DNA from: Thermoplasmatota archaeon
Lineage (GTDB): Archaea; Thermoplasmatota; Penumbrarchaeia; Penumbrarchaeales; Penumbrarchaeaceae
Direction: 5' to 3'
Assembly (NCBI GenBank): GCA_030595585.1
Contig: JAUVCY010000051.1
Coordinates: 1 to 9,135, forward strand
Length of the DNA: 9,135 bases
The notes under the pieces were generated by a model. The model saw only the letters and a program-made list of their open reading frames with translations. It ran no database searches and was not told where the DNA came from. Position numbers and translations under genes: made by a program. Positions 5,856 through 9,135 of this stretch are shown in pieces (the stretch's first letter is position 1; each line of letters opens with the position of its first letter).

Positions 5856-8240
5856 ATGTCCATATCTCATTTGTTCGAGGAGATGGGGTTATCCGCCCCC
5901 GTCATGAGGGTGAAGCTCATGGGGGCTTCAGACCAGGAGATGGAGGGGATCTCCAGGGAGATGTCAATAGGCCTCTCGCTGGATGAGATGAAGAGGGTGC
6001 AGGAGTATTTCGCCAAAGAGGGGAGGGACCCCCGTGATATCGAGCTGGAGGCGCTGGGGCAGGCCTGGTCCGAGCACTGCTGTTACAAATCGTCCAAATA
6101 TATCATGAAGCAGTATTTCATGAACCGCTCCTTTCCCCAGGCGTTGATCACAAGCGAGGACGCCGGAGTGGTGGAGTTCGATGACGACCACGCCTACGTG
6201 GTGGGACTGGAGAGCCACAATCACCCCTCCGCCATAGGGCCCTATGGTGGTTCGGCGACCGGGGTGGGAGGGATAATCCGGGACGTGGTCTGCATGGGCG
6301 CCCAGCCCATCGCAGTTATCGACCCCCTCTTCTTCGGGTTGCTTGACGCGGGAGAGGAGGATATCCCCGAGGGGATCAACCATCCCAAGTACATTTTCTC
6401 GGGGGTGGTGGCCGGCATCAGGGATTACGGCAACAGGATAGGCATCCCCACGGTCGCCGGCTCCGTCAATTTCCACAGGGGGTATACGGGAAACCCCCTG
6501 GTCAACGTGGGTGCGGTGGGCATCGCGAAGAAAAAGCACATCATCAGGAGCAGGGTGGGTGGTCCCGGCGAGATATATATTCTGGCAGGAGGTCGAACCG
6601 GAAGGGACGGCATCCATGGGGTCACATTCGCATCCGCAGACCTCTCCTCGGATTCGGAGGAGAAGGACCGGGGCTCCGTTCAGCTGGGAGACCCGATCGT
6701 GAAAGAGCCCATAATCCACTCCTGCCTCGAGGCGAACGAGAGGGGGCTGCTCAGGGGAATGAAGGATCTGGGCGGGGGCGGCCTTTCATGTGTAAGCGGT
6801 GAGATGGCCCTTGATGGCGGATGCGGTGCGATCATCCATCTGGATCGGATACCCCTCAAGGAGGAGGGGCTCAAACCCTGGGAGATATGGGTGTCCGAGT
6901 CCCAGGAGAGGATGATGGTATCCGTGCTTCCCCGTGACGTGGATGCGGTGATGCACATATTCAAGAAGTGGGACGTGGAAGCCGTGATAATCGGCGAGGT
7001 GATACCCGAAAAACACGTCAAGGCTCTGTGGGAGGGGGAGGAGATACTCAACATGGACCTGGATTTCTTCACCGCCGGACCCGAGTACTGTCGGCTGACG
7101 GTCCCAAGGGAGGTAAGCAGGGAGATACTGGAGGCGGATATTCCTCTGCCCGACAGGGGAGAGCTTGAGGCCTCTCTCCTTGTGCTCATGGAGGACCCCA
7201 ATATCTGCAGCAGGGAGCTGGTATTCAGGACCTACGACCATGAGGTGAGGGCCAGGACCGTCGTCAAACCATACGTTGGCGATCCATTCTCTCCCGGCCC
7301 ATCCGATGCTGCAGTGTTGAAGCCCCTTGAGGACTCCTGGAAGGGGCTCGCCATCACCACCGACGTGAATCCGGGCATGTGCGAGATCGACCCATACAGG
7401 GGCACCCTGTCGGCGTTGGACGAATCGATCCGCAACCTGGTGTCCGTGGGCGCAAGGCCCCACTCCCTTACCGACTGTTTGAACTTCGGCAATCCGGAGA
7501 AACCGGACAGGCTGGGGGACTTCGCGATGGCCTGCAAGGCCATAGGCGAGGTGACCGATCACGCCTCTATCCCGGTGGTCTCGGGAAACGTATCACTCTA
7601 CAACGAATCGGAACTGGGAGCAGTCCCGCCCACCCCTACCATGATGATGATCGGGCTGATGGACGACGTGAGGAAGGCCACCACATCGGACCTCAAGAAG
7701 AGCGGAAATATCATCTACCTTCTGGGAAGGACCAGGAGGGAGATGGGGGGATCTGCCTACTACAGGTCCATTGATGCCGGCTGTGATCGCGTTCCGGACC
7801 TGGACAAACAGCTGATGATGGATTCCATGGAGGCCGTCCTGGAGATGAATTCAGAGGGCTTGCTGGCCTCCGTGCACGACCTGTCGGAAGGTGGATTGGC
7901 CGTCGCCCTTGCGGAGATGTGCATTGGCGGGGGCATCGGCCTGGACGTTAACGTCAGGGAGGTGGGATCCCTGGACGGGAACGGTGAGGAGATGAGGGTG
8001 GATACCAAACTGTTCTCTGAATCCAATACCAGGTACGTCATAGAGGTTGAGCCCAGGGAGGCCCTGAGGGTTGAGGACTGCATCTCCAGACATGAGGTCC
8101 CCTACACCAAGCTTGGGACGGTCCTGGGGGATTCCCTGAGGATGACCCGCGGGGAGGATCTCCTCGTTGACATACCCGTAAATGTGCTCGATCATGCGTG
8201 GAGGGGTGGAATGAAGAGGCTGTTGGAGGGATCACAGTGA
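5856..8240 (+). CDS. purL: Phosphoribosylformylglycinamidine synthase subunit PurL (small type, extended N-terminus)
   Basis: PurL is the synthetase subunit that turns FGAR, ATP and ammonia from PurQ into FGAM. The 794-residue product shows the linker and first catalytic region with QAWSEHCCYKSSK (about 69-81), the substrate and ATP site ESHNHPSAIGPYGG (119-132), GRTGRDGIHG (246-255) and DLGGGGLSC (304-312). The second AIRS-like half has CLNFGNPEKP (541-550), PVVSGNVSLYNES (573-585) and HDLSEGGLAVALAE. There is no glutaminase domain, so this is the small form that needs PurS and PurQ. The first 70 residues, including GLSLDEMKRVQEYFAKEGRDP, resemble the linker of large fused enzymes and make it longer than many small PurLs. 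ATG 5856 has GAGGTT at 5844-5849 as ribosome binding site. An internal ATG at 5961 would remove 35 residues and is less likely. Confidence 0.95.
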   Translation: MSISHLFEEMGLSAPVMRVKLMGASDQEMEGISREMSIGLSLDEMKRVQEYFAKEGRDPRDIELEALGQAWSEHCCYKSSKYIMKQYFMNRSFPQALITSEDAGVVEFDDDHAYVVGLESHNHPSAIGPYGGSATGVGGIIRDVVCMGAQPIAVIDPLFFGLLDAGEEDIPEGINHPKYIFSGVVAGIRDYGNRIGIPTVAGSVNFHRGYTGNPLVNVGAVGIAKKKHIIRSRVGGPGEIYILAGGRTGRDGIHGVTFASADLSSDSEEKDRGSVQLGDPIVKEPIIHSCLEANERGLLRGMKDLGGGGLSCVSGEMALDGGCGAIIHLDRIPLKEEGLKPWEIWVSESQERMMVSVLPRDVDAVMHIFKKWDVEAVIIGEVIPEKHVKALWEGEEILNMDLDFFTAGPEYCRLTVPREVSREILEADIPLPDRGELEASLLVLMEDPNICSRELVFRTYDHEVRARTVVKPYVGDPFSPGPSDAAVLKPLEDSWKGLAITTDVNPGMCEIDPYRGTLSALDESIRNLVSVGARPHSLTDCLNFGNPEKPDRLGDFAMACKAIGEVTDHASIPVVSGNVSLYNESELGAVPPTPTMMMIGLMDDVRKATTSDLKKSGNIIYLLGRTRREMGGSAYYRSIDAGCDRVPDLDKQLMMDSMEAVLEMNSEGLLASVHDLSEGGLAVALAEMCIGGGIGLDVNVREVGSLDGNGEEMRVDTKLFSESNTRYVIEVEPREALRVEDCISRHEVPYTKLGTVLGDSLRMTRGEDLLVDIPVNVLDHAWRGGMKRLLEGSQ
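8225..8230 (+). promoter_or_regulatory. Shine-Dalgarno sequence that sets the purQ GTG start
   Basis: GGAGGG lies 6 nt before the GTG at 8237 and inside the last codons of purL. It is the strongest ribosome-binding match in the window. It decides between GTG 8237 and an open-frame GTG at 8198, which would add 13 residues overlapping purL and has no comparable site. Confidence 0.75.
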
Positions 8241-9076
8241 AGGTCGAGGATATCAGGGTATGCATCCTGAGGATGGAGGGGACAAACTGCGAGCAGGAGA
8301 CCTTCGACGCCTTCAAGAGGCTTGGGGCGTCCCCCGAGTTCGTTCACCTCAAACAGCTGGAGGGGCGGGACGTTGGCGCGGATGAGGCGCGGTCGCTGGA
8401 TGACTACCACATACTGATGTTCCCGGGTGGTTTCTCCGCCGGGGACTACATCCGGGCAGGGGCGATATTCGCGGCAAGGATAAAGGCGTCGCTTTCAGGG
8501 GACCTCAGGAAGTTCATAGAGGATGGGAAGGCCGTGGGGGGCTTCTGCAATGGATTCCAGATCATGGTGGAACTGGGGATCCTTCCGGGTATGGATGGTA
8601 CCATGTCCGAGCATCCGGAAGCCGTCCTCCACTCGAACGATTCCGGTTTCTTCGAGTGCAGGCCCACCCTGCTGAAACATACGAATCGGGGTAGATGCGT
8701 CTGGACCAGGGATATCCCGATCGGAAGCATACGGCTGATACCTTGCGCCCATGCGGAGGGGAAGCTGATACTCCCCCTGGAGGAGGCGGATGCGCTTTAC
8801 GGGAGGCTCTTTGATGAGGACAGGGTGGTGTTCCAGTACTGTGATGGGTCGGGGGAGACCAATGCGGAGTACCCCTACAATCCAAATGGGAGCAGGTTCA
8901 ATATCGCTGGAATATGCAGTGAGAGGGGAAACGTCTTCGGGATGATGCCTCACCCCGAGAGGGTCTTCTACAGGCATACACATGCTGACTGGTACAGGAA
9001 CAAGGTGGGATCGGAGGAGGGGGACGGACAGGTCGTGTTCAGGTCTGTGCTCAACTATATCGTGGAGACCTTCTAG
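8237..9076 (+). CDS. purQ: Phosphoribosylformylglycinamidine synthase subunit PurQ (glutaminase)
   Basis: PurQ is the class I glutamine amidotransferase that releases ammonia for PurL. The 279-residue protein has RMEGTNCEQE near the N-terminus, the oxyanion and nucleophile region FPGGFSAGDY (62-71), GGFCNGFQ with catalytic Cys104, and the triad His239 and Glu241 in GMMPHPERVF. YPYNPNGSRFNIAGIC precedes it and is typical of the family. It is longer than the roughly 225 residues of many bacterial PurQs. The extra length lies between about 135 and 215, including FFECRPTLLKHTNRGRCVWT, and recalls the glutaminase domain of large fused PurL. Its GTG start overlaps the purL TGA as GTGA, which implies translational coupling and balanced subunit amounts. 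The stop is TAG at 9074-9076. Confidence 0.94.
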   Translation: MKVEDIRVCILRMEGTNCEQETFDAFKRLGASPEFVHLKQLEGRDVGADEARSLDDYHILMFPGGFSAGDYIRAGAIFAARIKASLSGDLRKFIEDGKAVGGFCNGFQIMVELGILPGMDGTMSEHPEAVLHSNDSGFFECRPTLLKHTNRGRCVWTRDIPIGSIRLIPCAHAEGKLILPLEEADALYGRLFDEDRVVFQYCDGSGETNAEYPYNPNGSRFNIAGICSERGNVFGMMPHPERVFYRHTHADWYRNKVGSEEGDGQVVFRSVLNYIVETF

Positions 9077-9135
9077 GGTGGCCGTCGGTCTTATATGTAA
9101 CCTTTGCTTTTGCCCGGATAACCGCGAAAACCTCT
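9077..9135. other. Non-coding tail after purQ with TATA-like and T-rich elements
   Basis: Within 59 bases there is CTTATATGTAA (9090-9100), which could be a TATA box on either strand, followed by a pyrimidine-rich CCTTTGCTTTTGCCC (9101-9115), which could help end purSLQ transcripts. No start codon or open frame beginning here can be assigned. The window is too short to decide between a new promoter and a terminator. Confidence 0.3.

Noticed and set aside
5964..6719. Minus-strand open frame of 251 codons opposite purL
   Set aside because: It lies wholly antisense to conserved PurL motifs, has no promoter or ribosome binding site, and shows no domain.
6786..7562. Minus-strand open frame of 258 codons opposite purL
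   Set aside because: Shadow of the PurL coding frame with no independent support.
8198..8236. Upstream GTG extending purQ by 13 residues
   Set aside because: The extension overlaps purL, lacks a ribosome binding site and adds residues before the conserved PurQ N-terminus; GTG 8237 follows a strong GGAGGG.

Overview
The window reads as ordinary archaeal chromosome, most likely from a Thermoplasmata-type euryarchaeon. The evidence is an archaeal Nob1 pre-rRNA endonuclease, a tandem winged-helix regulator, a GvpD/KaiC-type P-loop protein, the three-piece purSLQ form of FGAR amidotransferase, heavy use of AGG/AGA arginine codons, and start regions that look leaderless behind TTTTAA-like TATA boxes. 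The lineage is inferred from gene content and not proven. No rRNA, tRNA, CRISPR array, insertion sequence or other mobile element was seen.

Layout. Positions 1-441 hold the 3' part of a two-winged-helix regulator that began upstream. A short intergenic stretch with a perfect 11-bp hairpin follows, then nob1 (559-1065, +). nob1 overlaps tail to tail by 17 bp with a 456-residue P-loop ATPase (1049-2419, -). The ATPase is divergent from an 87-residue protein of unknown function (2481-2744, +). The 61 bp between those two starts carry one AT-rich element usable as a TATA box in both directions and a perfect 12-bp palindrome. The 87-residue gene ends 4 bp from the end of a large OPT-family membrane transporter (2749-4896, -). 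Upstream of the transporter on the same strand is a zinc-ribbon membrane protein (4987-5433, -). A 169-bp divergent intergenic region with a long dyad leads into purS-purL-purQ (5603-9076, +). The last 59 bases are non-coding.

How the genes work together. PurS, PurL and PurQ form one enzyme that converts FGAR to FGAM in purine synthesis. They sit in a tight operon with a 10-nt gap and then a GTGA start/stop overlap. Nob1 acts in maturation of the 3' end of 16S rRNA. The OPT transporter probably imports peptides or related solutes. The P-loop protein and its divergent 87-residue neighbour are the least understood part: they may share control through the common promoter and palindrome, but nothing visible gives them a function. 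I did not find a clear new multi-gene system. The most useful leads are regulatory palindromes, a possible leaderless mini-ORF in front of purS, a degenerate second RecA-like domain, and a PurL/PurQ pair with features of the large fused enzyme.
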